Assembly (NCBI GenBank): GCA_015060015.1
Contig: SUZG01000004.1
Coordinates: forward strand, 57,503 to 121,502
Reading direction: 5' to 3'
Source: Rikenellaceae bacterium
GTDB taxonomy: Bacteria > Bacteroidota > Bacteroidia > Bacteroidales > Rikenellaceae
DNA length: 64,000 nucleotides
Below, piece by piece: positions 36,609 through 45,257 of this stretch. The notes below the pieces were generated by a model. The model saw only the letters and a program-made list of their open reading frames with translations. It had not been told where the DNA came from and did not search any database. The position numbers were made by a program, and so were the translations under genes. Position 1 is the stretch's first letter. Each line of letters opens with the position of its first letter.

Positions 36609-37799
36609 ATGAACGGTAAGAAACTTAATATTGGACTGTTTGGCTTTGGTACGGTGGGCCGTGGTCTGTTTGATGTATTGAAGCGTATAGGCTCGAAGAA
36701 TGTGGAGATAAAGCGTATCTGTGTGCGTAATATCAATAAACCGCGTTCGGTGGAGGCGGAGTTTACCGATAACCCTGATGAGATTTTTAATGATCCCGAC
36801 ATTAACTTTATCGTGGAGCTGATAGATGATGCCGATGCGGCCTACTCTATCGTCAAGCGTGCGTTGCAGATGGGACTTCCCGTCGTGTCGGGCAATAAGA
36901 AGATGCTGGCACACCATATCGAGGAGATGATTGAGTTGCAGGCTCGCTATAATGTGGCTCTGCTGTATGATGCCTCGGCGTGTGGCTCTATTCCCGTTAT
37001 CCGCAACTTGGAGGAGTACTACGACAACGACCTGCTCACTTCGGTTAAGGGTATCCTGAATGGCTCGTCAAACTTTATCCTCTCAAAAATCTTCAACGAG
37101 AAGATGTCGTATGCCGATGCATTGAAGCTGGCACAGGAACTGGGCTTTGCCGAGAGCAATCCTTCGCTGGATATTGATGGCTGGGACTCGCTGTTCAAAC
37201 TTATTATCGTTACCGTTCACGCCTTTGGTATTTATGTTGCTCCGGAGAAGATTTTCACCTACGGAATATCAAATATGAACGATGATGATATTCGTTTTGC
37301 CAACGAGAAGGAACGTCGTTTCAAGCTGGTTGCCCACGTTGAGAAGATTGCTGATAACAAGTTGATAATGTGCGTGATGCCGCAGCTTATCTCACGCAAT
37401 AAATATATTTACAGCGTCGAGGATGAGTTCAATGGCGTGGTAATCAAGGGCCTCTTCTACGACAAGCAGTTTATGTTCGGACGAGGTGCGGGTGGCTACC
37501 CTACCGGCTCGGCTGTGTTGAGTGATATTACGGCTTGCCTGTATGACTATAAATATGAGTATAAAAAGCGTAATGACTCGCAGTTGCCCGAATATACTCT
37601 CGACCACACATTCCGCGTATATTTCCGCTATGAGGATGTCGCTGATTTGGAACTTGTAAAGTTCGAGGAGGTGTATGAGAACTATACCTCTGCCGACTAC
37701 AAATATGTTGTGGGCAGGGTGTCGCTGGCCAATCTGCACAGCGTGCAGGATGAACTGCGTAAGCGAAATATCTTTATTGCTGCCTATCCGAGAGATTAA
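36609..37799 (+). CDS. hom: Homoserine dehydrogenase
   Basis: A 396-residue NAD(P)-dependent enzyme reducing aspartate semialdehyde to homoserine. It has the Rossmann start IGLFGFGTVGRGLFDVL (about 8-24), a middle VVSGNKKMLAHH with the catalytic Lys, and the substrate region GILNGSSNFILSKI and DGWDSLFKLIIV (about 160-205). There is no aspartokinase domain, so it is monofunctional. The last 80 or so residues could hold a divergent ACT-like regulatory fold, but I cannot confirm this. Third gene of the operon, feeding MetX, and followed by a strong terminator. Confidence 0.9.
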   Translation: MNGKKLNIGLFGFGTVGRGLFDVLKRIGSKNVEIKRICVRNINKPRSVEAEFTDNPDEIFNDPDINFIVELIDDADAAYSIVKRALQMGLPVVSGNKKMLAHHIEEMIELQARYNVALLYDASACGSIPVIRNLEEYYDNDLLTSVKGILNGSSNFILSKIFNEKMSYADALKLAQELGFAESNPSLDIDGWDSLFKLIIVTVHAFGIYVAPEKIFTYGISNMNDDDIRFANEKERRFKLVAHVEKIADNKLIMCVMPQLISRNKYIYSVEDEFNGVVIKGLFYDKQFMFGRGAGGYPTGSAVLSDITACLYDYKYEYKKRNDSQLPEYTLDHTFRVYFRYEDVADLELVKFEEVYENYTSADYKYVVGRVSLANLHSVQDELRKRNIFIAAYPRD

Positions 37800-37816
37800 C
37801 CGGTTCTTGAATAGAC

Positions 37817-37855
37817 AAAAATGCCACACTCAATTGTCGGGTGTGGCATTTTTTC
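37817..37855 (+). terminator. Terminator between hom and the aldo/keto reductase gene
   Basis: A long stem of about 14 bp built on AAATGCCACACTC / GGGTGTGGCATTT is followed by six T residues. It lies between convergent genes and has A-rich flanks on the other side, so it can serve both strands. Confidence 0.85.
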
Positions 37856-37873
37856 TATGCTTGATAGTCGGGG

Positions 37874-39253
37874 CTAAAACTCCTTGCCCTGTCGCAAATC
37901 TTCAATATAGCGATCTATGCGACGCATCTCCTTCGGAATATCGATTCGTTGCGGACAGTGTGGGTTACACTTCTTGCAACCGATGCAGCGGTCGGCCTGA
38001 CGTTCCTTCTCCACAGCTCGGTCGTAGCCAACGAGGAAGGCCCTGCGTGCCTTTGCATAGTTCTCGTCGCGAGAAGATTTCGACAGATTACCCTCATTTA
38101 CACACTTGTTATAATGCAGAAGTATGGCAGGAATATCAAGACCATACGGGCAAGGCATACAATACTTGCAATCGTTGCAGGGGATGGTCGGATATTGCAG
38201 CATCAGCTCTGCTGTCTCGAACAAAAACGCCTTCTCCTCCTCGCTGAGAGGCTCGATGGGTGCATAGGTCGAGATGTTGTCTTGCAGATGCTCCATATAT
38301 GTCATACCACTTAAAACGGTCAGAACATTGGGATATGAGCCGTTGAAGCGGAACGCCCACGAGGCAACGCTTCTCTCCGGCTCCTGCTCTTTCAGACGCG
38401 TAGCGATGTGATCAGGAACATTCGACAGGCGACCTCCAAGCAGAGGCTCCATAATCATTACGGGTATGCCCCGCTTCTCCAGCTCGGTGTAGAGATACTC
38501 TGCATCTACATTTCTGCCACGAGCATTTCGCCAATCGGAGTAGTTCATCTGTATCAGGACGATATCCCAGCGTACGGTGTCGTGCATAGCCAAAATCTGG
38601 TCAAAAACCTCCTTCTCGCCGTGGAACGACCAGCCGAGGTTGCGTATGCGACCCGCCTCTCTCTCCTTTATGAGGAAATCGACCATTCCGTTGTCGATGT
38701 AGCGTCGCTTGAAATCCTCCATACTGCCACCCACCGAGTGCAGCAGGTAGAAGTCGAGGTAGTCGGTTTGTAAATTCTCAAACGAACGACGATACATGGC
38801 GATAGAGTTCTCGCGTGTCGAGTTGGCAAAATTCGACAGCTTGGTTGAGAGGAAATAGCTCTCACGCGGATAGCGTTTCAACGCCTCACTCGTAGCTGCC
38901 TCCGACAGACCCTGGCAATATACGGGTGAGGTATCGAAGAAATTGACTCCGTGAGCAATGGCATAATCCACCAGCTCATTCACCGCCTCCTGGTCAATCT
39001 GGGGCTTTTGTCCCTCCTCGGTCTTTATTGTCGGCCAACGCATACAGCCGTAGCCAAGCAGTGAAATCTTCTCACCTGTGCGGGGATGTGTGCGATAGGT
39101 CATCTTGTCGGTAGGTATCTCCTTCACTCCCGCCGACAGCCCCACTTCGCGATTGCCGCCGCATCCCACGAGTGCTGCCGAAGCAAGCAGAGAGCCTGCA
39201 CCCAGACGTCTGAGGAACTCTCCTCTGTCAATATTGTTGTTATTCTTCTTCAT
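37874..39253 (-). CDS. Aldo/keto reductase with C-terminal ferredoxin domain
   Basis: A 459-residue protein starting MKKNNNNIDRGEFLRRLG; the track start 18 codons upstream would overlap the previous gene's stop, so the internal ATG at 39253 is preferred. The N-terminus looks like a Tat-type or lipoprotein export signal (FLRRLGAGSLLASAALVGC), pointing to the cell envelope. The AKR TIM barrel (about 55-330) has LLGYGCMRWP, FFDTSPVYCQG and FLSTKLSN. The C-terminus has two cysteine groups, CNDCKYCMPCPYG and CIGCKKCNPHCPQ, for one or two 4Fe-4S clusters. The substrate is unknown. It lies 10 nt downstream of a membrane polyferredoxin gene, suggesting an electron-transfer partnership. Confidence 0.82.
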   Translation of the reverse strand: MKKNNNNIDRGEFLRRLGAGSLLASAALVGCGGNREVGLSAGVKEIPTDKMTYRTHPRTGEKISLLGYGCMRWPTIKTEEGQKPQIDQEAVNELVDYAIAHGVNFFDTSPVYCQGLSEAATSEALKRYPRESYFLSTKLSNFANSTRENSIAMYRRSFENLQTDYLDFYLLHSVGGSMEDFKRRYIDNGMVDFLIKEREAGRIRNLGWSFHGEKEVFDQILAMHDTVRWDIVLIQMNYSDWRNARGRNVDAEYLYTELEKRGIPVMIMEPLLGGRLSNVPDHIATRLKEQEPERSVASWAFRFNGSYPNVLTVLSGMTYMEHLQDNISTYAPIEPLSEEEKAFLFETAELMLQYPTIPCNDCKYCMPCPYGLDIPAILLHYNKCVNEGNLSKSSRDENYAKARRAFLVGYDRAVEKERQADRCIGCKKCNPHCPQRIDIPKEMRRIDRYIEDLRQGKEF

Positions 39254-39263
39254 AGCGACAGTT

Positions 39264-40793
39264 TTAGATGGTTTTGTGAGAGAGGTGTCCCTCGACATAT
39301 ATGGCACTGAAAGGTCGTGCCGGACATAGAGCCTCGCAAGCTCCGCAACCTATGCAAAGCGATGTGTTTATGGCCGGTATCTTGCGTGATTTTTCATCCT
39401 TGGGGTCGAGTGCTACCATGGTGATAGCTGCCGATGGGCAGTGTCGCTGGCAGTTGTCGCAATCGACATCATCTGTTACGACGACGCAGTTCTTCTTAAC
39501 CCATACGGCGTGTCCAATCTGTGTGGAGGACTTCTCCACTACGCTTATCGGCTTTATGGCTCCTGCGGGACACACCTCCGAACATTTGTTGCACTCCGGA
39601 CGGCAATAGCCCTTCTCGAACGACAGATGAGGCTGCATAAAGTTTGTCAGGCTTGCCGATGGCCGCAGTACTTGCGACGGACATACCGCCACACATAGCT
39701 GACAGCCGGTGCAACGTGCCGCCATATTGCGTGCCGCCAGCGAGCCTGCGGGTAGTATGGCGTTGCGTCGTGGTGGAGCTATCTTGTCTGCCAATGTAGC
39801 ATAACCGCCGTCGAGTTTCATCTCTTGTGCCTTCACTGCCGAGGCGGTCAATATGCCGGCTGTGACTATAAATGTACTGCGAGAGATGCCCTCGCCACCT
39901 TTGCCCTGCTCGGCTTTGTTTTGCTCTGTCTGCTGCTGCGATGCGGAGCCCTGCGTGTCGGCTGTTTGTGTAGCCTCTCGTCGCCAGGTGTAGCTTATCG
40001 CACCCTTGTTGCAGACATCGATACAATCCATGCATACCACGCAACGGCTGTAATCTATGGCGTGACGCTTCACGTCGATACACGACGACTTGCAATTGCG
40101 GGCACAGAGGTTGCAGTTGATGCACTTCTCGCGGTTGATAACGGGTTTGAGTAGCGAGAAACGCGACAATACGCCCAGAATAGTACCTACGGGGCATACC
40201 GTGTTGCAATATTGGCGACCTCTGTACCATGACCATACGGCCAACGTCAGAAGTGTTATGACGGCAATGACAAAGGTGCCTAATCCGCGAATCCATACGT
40301 CGGTAGAGTAAAAGGCGTAGCTGTCGGCTCTCTCGGCGAAGTAGGCCAAAAGATTGTTCCCCCACTGCCAGATGGGTGCGAGAATATTTTGTGCTATACG
40401 GCCATACGCACTGTATGGTGCTATAATCAGAGCCAGTGAGCCGAAGCCCAGAGCTAACGTAAGGCAGAATATTACAAAGATAGTCCAGCGTATGACCGGC
40501 TTGGCAGGACGAAATTTGAAGCGGTTCTTCTTGTGACGGCCTCCACCCCACGCGAAGATATCCTGCATAACGCCCAATGGGCAGATGACCGAACAGTAGA
40601 TGCGGCCGAAAAGAAGTGTGAGGATAACCAGCCCCACGACCACTCCTGCGTTGAGAGCCAGCACTGCCGGCAGAAACTGAATCTTCGCCATCCACCCTGC
40701 CCACGCGTGAATGGTTCCCGTAAAGTCGAGGAACAGAAGCGTGATAAGCGAGAAGAAAATAGCGGCAAAAATGATGCGTAATTTGCGTAACAT
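39264..40793 (-). CDS. Membrane polyferredoxin (NapH/YccM-like 4Fe-4S protein)
   Basis: About 509 residues; the ATG giving MLRKLRIIFAAIFFSL is chosen over a GTG 14 codons upstream because it follows the promoter by about 35 nt. The N-terminal half has several transmembrane helices with the NapH/CcoG-type motifs RIYCSVICPLGVMQD and RQYCNTVCPVGT. Ferredoxin motifs follow: CINCNLCARNCKSSC, CVVCMDCIDVC, CTGCQLCVAVC, CNKCSEVC, CDNCQRHC and CIGCGACEALC. A Tat-like RSTFIVTAGILTASA segment sits mid-protein, which is common when a second exported module is fused. It probably moves electrons across the membrane; the partner may be the adjacent AKR-ferredoxin protein. Confidence 0.85.
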   Translation of the reverse strand: MLRKLRIIFAAIFFSLITLLFLDFTGTIHAWAGWMAKIQFLPAVLALNAGVVVGLVILTLLFGRIYCSVICPLGVMQDIFAWGGGRHKKNRFKFRPAKPVIRWTIFVIFCLTLALGFGSLALIIAPYSAYGRIAQNILAPIWQWGNNLLAYFAERADSYAFYSTDVWIRGLGTFVIAVITLLTLAVWSWYRGRQYCNTVCPVGTILGVLSRFSLLKPVINREKCINCNLCARNCKSSCIDVKRHAIDYSRCVVCMDCIDVCNKGAISYTWRREATQTADTQGSASQQQTEQNKAEQGKGGEGISRSTFIVTAGILTASAVKAQEMKLDGGYATLADKIAPPRRNAILPAGSLAARNMAARCTGCQLCVAVCPSQVLRPSASLTNFMQPHLSFEKGYCRPECNKCSEVCPAGAIKPISVVEKSSTQIGHAVWVKKNCVVVTDDVDCDNCQRHCPSAAITMVALDPKDEKSRKIPAINTSLCIGCGACEALCPARPFSAIYVEGHLSHKTI

Positions 40794-40832
40794 ATAGTGC
40801 GGTTTGTATAACACGATAAATTTTCTGTCACA

Positions 40833-40864
40833 CAAATATATGCAAAGGCGAGAAAAAATGCAAA
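40833..40864 (-). promoter_or_regulatory. Promoter of the polyferredoxin-AKR operon
   Basis: On the minus strand TTTG (40861-40864), a 20-nt spacer and TATATTTG (40833-40840) match the consensus, about 40 nt before the chosen start codon. Confidence 0.65.
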
Positions 40865-41044
40865 TACACGATACTCTCTTTTCGTGTTTTGCCCTATAAG
40901 ATGCCGCTTTTGGTCATAACAGTCAATTATTCGGGCCATAATCTGCCACTGCACAATAAATGGCACAGGCTTTGCAATTATCTATTACAGCTGTGGCACT
41001 GGAAGTGCTACGGTGAGGTTTCTTCATTTATTTAAGTTTGGGTT

Positions 41045-41129
41045 AGTAGTTTAGAGGAGCAATCCTCAGAGGTAGGCGGCAGTCGTGAGACTCCCGCCTA
41101 TTTTCGTTTTTTTGCTCCTCTAAACTACT
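41045..41129. repeat. Large stem-loop element, copy A
   Basis: An outer perfect 18-bp inverted repeat (AGTAGTTTAGAGGAGCAA at 41045-41062 and its complement at 41112-41129) encloses an inner hairpin TAGGCGG-C-AGTC-GTGA-GACT-C-CCGCCTA (41073-41100) followed by TTTTCGTTTTTTT. The shape resembles a terminator nested inside a longer stem, or a small palindromic mobile repeat. Confidence 0.85.
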
Positions 41130-41362
41130 TTCAACCTGCTCACGCAGCAAGCCTCTGCCCGCTTGTGTGCAAAGGGCTCTACGAGCCTATGTCGCTATTG
41201 GCGCGTGGCTATTCGTGCAAGCCCGACAGCCATTCGCCAACATCGCCAAACTACTTTGTAGTTACCTTTGCCCACCTGCGCTCGGAGCCTTTGTTCTGCT
41301 CCTGCGGTCGTTAGTAGTTTTATAGGTGCTTCGCGGCTGTTTTTTTTGTTGGAGCAATTCCC

Positions 41363-41426
41363 GAGGTAGGCGGCAGTCGTGAGACTCCCGCCTATTTTCG
41401 TTTTTTTTGCTTCTCTAAACTACTTT
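41363..41426. repeat. Large stem-loop element, copy B
   Basis: The inner hairpin with its flanks (from GAGGTAGGCGG through TTTTCGTTTTTTT, about 45 nt) is repeated exactly about 292 nt downstream of copy A. The right arm is nearly the same (TTGCTTCTCTAAACTACTTTC with one change), but the left outer arm has largely been lost, leaving only GGAGCAA. This looks like a duplicated and partly decayed element. Confidence 0.8.
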
Positions 41427-41912
41427 CAGCTTGTTGCGTCTCGGACGGCTTGTTTGCGAGTTATGGCGGTGGCGTATCGCTTTGCTCTTACGATGCAAAG
41501 AGCCGATGCCGCCAAGTAAATATAGGGAATATAAGTGGTTTTTGTGAATTTAGGGAGTTTTGGGCATTTAGAGATTACGCAAAATCAATTTTGAATTTTG
41601 AATTTTCGAGAACAAAACAGATGCCGAAATAGCCTTGTTATACAGATTTTATATAGCTAAAGCTATATATTATGATAATTAAACACATTGGTCGTAATAT
41701 CATCCTATTTGGTCATTTTGATATGAAAAAGAGCTTATTTATGCAATATTATCAAATCAGAAAGCCTAAAACCAGGAGGAGCCACCAAAGTCAATTTATT
41801 GATTATCAATTCTTTCCATACAACGCCCATTAGCTATGCACCCTAACGCGACCAGCGAATTATTAAAAAAAATCTATATCAAAATCAAAAGTTAATAAAT
41901 CAAAAGATATCA

Positions 41913-41942
41913 TTGTAATTAGAATGAAAAGGCTTAACTTTG
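41913..41942 (+). promoter_or_regulatory. Promoter of the SusC/SusD operon
   Basis: TTG (41913-41915), 19-nt spacer and TAACTTTG (41935-41942) match the consensus, giving a leader of about 165 nt. No sigma/anti-sigma pair or hybrid two-component regulator is adjacent. Confidence 0.65.
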
Positions 41943-42112
41943 TTTATAATGTGGGGATAGTGTGCCTATGTGCAAGATTTTACCGGAAATATATAGTTTG
42001 ACAGAGTATTTTGCCCACGATTAAAGGCTCTAAAATCAGAGGATACAAGGCAAAAACAACAAGACACAAAAATACAAAAATAAACTTTATTATTAATTAT
42101 AACTTTCTATTT

Positions 42113-45100
42113 ATGAGGAAAACACTCTACTATGGATTTGTACTCCTACTTTGTAGTGTTATGCTGGCAAGTGCAATGCCGGCTATGGCTACAGATTTGG
42201 AGGTGAGTGTACCTATGGAGGAAGATTCTCAGCAAGACAAGAAGCACATTGTCGGACAAGTCATTGATGAGAATGGTTATCCCTTGCCAGGTGCAACGGC
42301 CCTTATCAAAGGTCGTCCGAACGGTGCTATTACCGACAATGAAGGTCGTTTTGAGCTGAATGTGTCGGAGCGCGATGTTCTTGTGGTAAGTTACCTCGGT
42401 TATGTCGAGCAGGAGGTTGATGTTAGAGGTAAAACAAGCCTCACCATCAAGATGGAGCCTCTGGGCGAGATTGAAGAGGTGGTTGTGACCGCATTTGGTC
42501 AGCAGAAGAAGGAGTCTATCGTGGCCTCTATCGAGACCATCAGCCCGAAAGATTTGCGCGTACCATCAAGTAACTTGACAACAGCGCTTGCAGGTCGTGT
42601 TGCAGGTCTTATCTCCTATCAGCGAAGCGGTGAGCCGGGTAAGGATAACGCAGAGTTCTTTATTCGTGGTGTGACCACCTTCGGTTATGCTCAGTCACCG
42701 ATGATTTTGTTGGATGGTTTCGAGGTGTCGGCTAATGAGTTGGCGCAAGTAGACCCCGACAATATCGAGAATTTCTCGATTATGAAGGACGCAACTGCTG
42801 CGGCTCTTTATGGTTCGAAGGGTGCAAATGGTGTAATCTCAGTGACAACAAAGATGGGTCGCGAGGGTAAATTGTCAATCTCGTTCCGCCACGAGTCTCG
42901 CTTCTCAATGCCTACCATGTTGCCTGAGACTATCGACGGTGTGTCGTACATGAAATTGTACAACCAGGCGTTGCATAACGATACTCCACTTGCTCCGCCC
43001 CGCTACTCTACCGATAAAATCAACGGAACAGCGGCCGGTTTGAACCCGATGATTTACCCTAATATCGATTGGTATGACGCTATGTTTGAGAAGTTTACCT
43101 ACAACTCACACTATGCTCTTAATGCCAGCGGTGGTGGTAAGATTGCCCGTTACTACATGGCTGTTGCATGGGACCGCGATACAGGTATCTTGAAGGATAA
43201 TGATATCAACAACTTCCGCAACAATATCGATATCAATCGTTATAACATCTTGGCGAAGATTAATGTCAATCTTACAAACACTACCCGTTTGGATTTGAGT
43301 CTTAACTCAATCTTCCAGGATTATCAGGGTCCGCTGGATGAGGCTACCGCTGTATTTAACTCAGTTATGGCGGGTAACCCCGTAGAATTCCCGATGGTAT
43401 GGCGTCCCGATGAGAAGTATCAGTATGTTCGCCATGTCTTGTTCGGTATCGACTCGGATGCTTCGATGATCAACCCCTATGCAAGCATGGTACGCGGTTA
43501 TCGTGATGGTTTTGCAAGTAACATCATCACTCAGGCTACCTTGGAGCAGGATTTGCACGCCTTGACCAAGGGTTTGATTTTCCGCGCCAAGTTCTCGATT
43601 GGTGCCGAGGGTTCTAATATGACAAGCCGTGCTTATGCTCCCTTCTACTACACATTGAAGGAGTATGACAAACTCAATGATGTATATACCTTGAACTTGA
43701 TGCGCGAGGGTAATGAGGCATTGAGCGATCCTTCACAGGCCCGTTCTACCTTCTATCGCACATATTATGAGTTTGGCTTGCACTACAACCGTACATTTAA
43801 CGATGCTCATGATGTTACAGCGCAGGTCATCTACACCATGGACGAGGACCGCAATAGTAACGATGGTCCTATCACCGTATCATTGCCTGCTCGTAACCAG
43901 GGTATCCGCGGTCGTGCTACTTATGCATATAAGGGTCGTTATATGGTTGAGGCCTCTTTGACCTACAACGGTTCAGAGAAGTTCCACAAGAGCAAGCGTT
44001 GGGGTTTGTTCCCCGCAGTTGCTGCCGGTTATATGATCTCTAACGAGAAGTTCTGGCAGGACGGTGGTATCTCACGCATTATCCCAAAGTTGAAGTTTAA
44101 GTACTCTTGGGGTCGTGTAGGTAACGATGCTATGGGTGACCGTTTCCTCTTCCTCTCGAACATCTCTCTTGGTGGAGGTGGTTACATCTTCGGTAACAAC
44201 TTCGACAATGGTCTTGGAGGTTTCGTAATCGGTCGTGATGCCAATAACGATATTCAGTGGGAGATTTCAGAGAAGCAGAATATCGGTGTAGAGATGAATA
44301 TCGCCAATATGATTGATTTGCAGGTTGAGTACTTCCACGAGTATCGTTCAAAGATTTATATGGAGCGTCAGAACTTGCCACCTTCAATGGGTCTTACTGC
44401 TGCCGTATTCGGTAACCTCGGAGAGGTTGAGTCTGGCGGTATCGATGGTTCTATCGACATTAAGAAGGGCTGGGCAAACGGTTTGTTCATTCAGGGTCGT
44501 TTCAACTTCACCTATGCCGGTGCAGAGATTCGAGTTGCTCCCGAGCCCATGTACGACTATCCATGGCGTTCACGCGTAGGCCATCCCGTAAATCAGACTT
44601 GGGGCTATGTTGCCGAGCGATTGTTTATCGACCAGTCGGATATTGACAACTCTCCGTCTCAGACTTGGGGTGTTGTTCGTCCCGGTGATATCAAGTATCA
44701 GGATATCAATGGCGATGGCGCTATTACCGAGGATGATATGGTGCCAATGGGTTATCCTACATCTCCTGAGATTAACTATGGTGTAGGTTTCTCTATAGGC
44801 TATAAGGGCTTTGACCTTTCAGCATTTGCACAGGGTCAGGACTTGGTGTCGTTCTATATTGACGCCTCTGGCGTTGCTCCATTCGTAGGTCGTCGTAATA
44901 CACTTTCTGTTGTTGCCGACAACCACTGGAGCGTAGATAATCCTATTTCGGAGACTTTCTGGCCTCGTTTGTCTACTCAGAACAACGCCAACAACACTCA
45001 GCGTTCAAGCTGGTGGTTGCGTAACGGCCGTATCTTCCGTTTGAAGACTTTGGAGCTTGGTTACACCTTCCCGCAGAAGTGGTTGAAGAAGACCGGTTTC

Positions 45101-45244
45101 ATTGAGAGTGCCCGAATCTATTTCTCTTCTTCAAACTTGTTCAAGATTGATGATTTTGAGGAGTGGGATATCGAGATGGGTGCCAATGGTTTGGGATACC
45201 CCTTGCAGCGAGTATTCAGCGTCGGTGTTCATATGACATTCTAA
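42113..45244 (+). CDS. SusC/RagA-family TonB-linked outer-membrane transporter
   Basis: 1043 residues from the ATG at 42113 (MRKTLYYGFVLLLCSVMLAS); the track start 34 codons upstream lacks a signal peptide context. After the signal peptide a carboxypeptidase-regulatory-like domain (about 45-125, GQVIDENGYPLPGATALIKG and TDNEGRFEL) leads to the plug, with the SusC-family runs EEVVVTAFGQQKKES, LAGRVAGLISYQ and IMKDATAAALYGSKGANGVI (about 225-245). A 22-strand-type barrel ends RVFSVGVHMTF. It imports a ligand captured by the SusD-like lipoprotein next to it. Ligand unknown: the operon has no glycosidase, lyase or sulfatase. Confidence 0.95.
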   Translation: MRKTLYYGFVLLLCSVMLASAMPAMATDLEVSVPMEEDSQQDKKHIVGQVIDENGYPLPGATALIKGRPNGAITDNEGRFELNVSERDVLVVSYLGYVEQEVDVRGKTSLTIKMEPLGEIEEVVVTAFGQQKKESIVASIETISPKDLRVPSSNLTTALAGRVAGLISYQRSGEPGKDNAEFFIRGVTTFGYAQSPMILLDGFEVSANELAQVDPDNIENFSIMKDATAAALYGSKGANGVISVTTKMGREGKLSISFRHESRFSMPTMLPETIDGVSYMKLYNQALHNDTPLAPPRYSTDKINGTAAGLNPMIYPNIDWYDAMFEKFTYNSHYALNASGGGKIARYYMAVAWDRDTGILKDNDINNFRNNIDINRYNILAKINVNLTNTTRLDLSLNSIFQDYQGPLDEATAVFNSVMAGNPVEFPMVWRPDEKYQYVRHVLFGIDSDASMINPYASMVRGYRDGFASNIITQATLEQDLHALTKGLIFRAKFSIGAEGSNMTSRAYAPFYYTLKEYDKLNDVYTLNLMREGNEALSDPSQARSTFYRTYYEFGLHYNRTFNDAHDVTAQVIYTMDEDRNSNDGPITVSLPARNQGIRGRATYAYKGRYMVEASLTYNGSEKFHKSKRWGLFPAVAAGYMISNEKFWQDGGISRIIPKLKFKYSWGRVGNDAMGDRFLFLSNISLGGGGYIFGNNFDNGLGGFVIGRDANNDIQWEISEKQNIGVEMNIANMIDLQVEYFHEYRSKIYMERQNLPPSMGLTAAVFGNLGEVESGGIDGSIDIKKGWANGLFIQGRFNFTYAGAEIRVAPEPMYDYPWRSRVGHPVNQTWGYVAERLFIDQSDIDNSPSQTWGVVRPGDIKYQDINGDGAITEDDMVPMGYPTSPEINYGVGFSIGYKGFDLSAFAQGQDLVSFYIDASGVAPFVGRRNTLSVVADNHWSVDNPISETFWPRLSTQNNANNTQRSSWWLRNGRIFRLKTLELGYTFPQKWLKKTGFIESARIYFSSSNLFKIDDFEEWDIEMGANGLGYPLQRVFSVGVHMTF

Positions 45245-45257
45245 ACGATTACGAGAT

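Larger units (their letters stand above)
40965..41912. other. Long intergenic region without a convincing gene
   Basis: About 950 nt in which I find no supportable protein gene; the 60-codon ORF at 41450-41632 has no recognisable features. The first half holds two copies of a large stem-loop element and scattered AGTAGTTT/AAACTACT motifs, including the small palindrome AACTAC-TTT-GTAGTT near 41250. The second half is A+T-rich and precedes the SusC promoter. Confidence 0.6.

Noticed and set aside
39301-39609. 102-codon + strand ORF over the polyferredoxin gene
   Set aside because: It lies wholly inside a gene with repeated 4Fe-4S motifs on the other strand and shows no features of its own.
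41450-41632. 60-codon ORF upstream of the SusC operon
   Set aside because: No promoter, ribosome site, signal peptide or family motif; it lies in a repeat-containing non-coding stretch.
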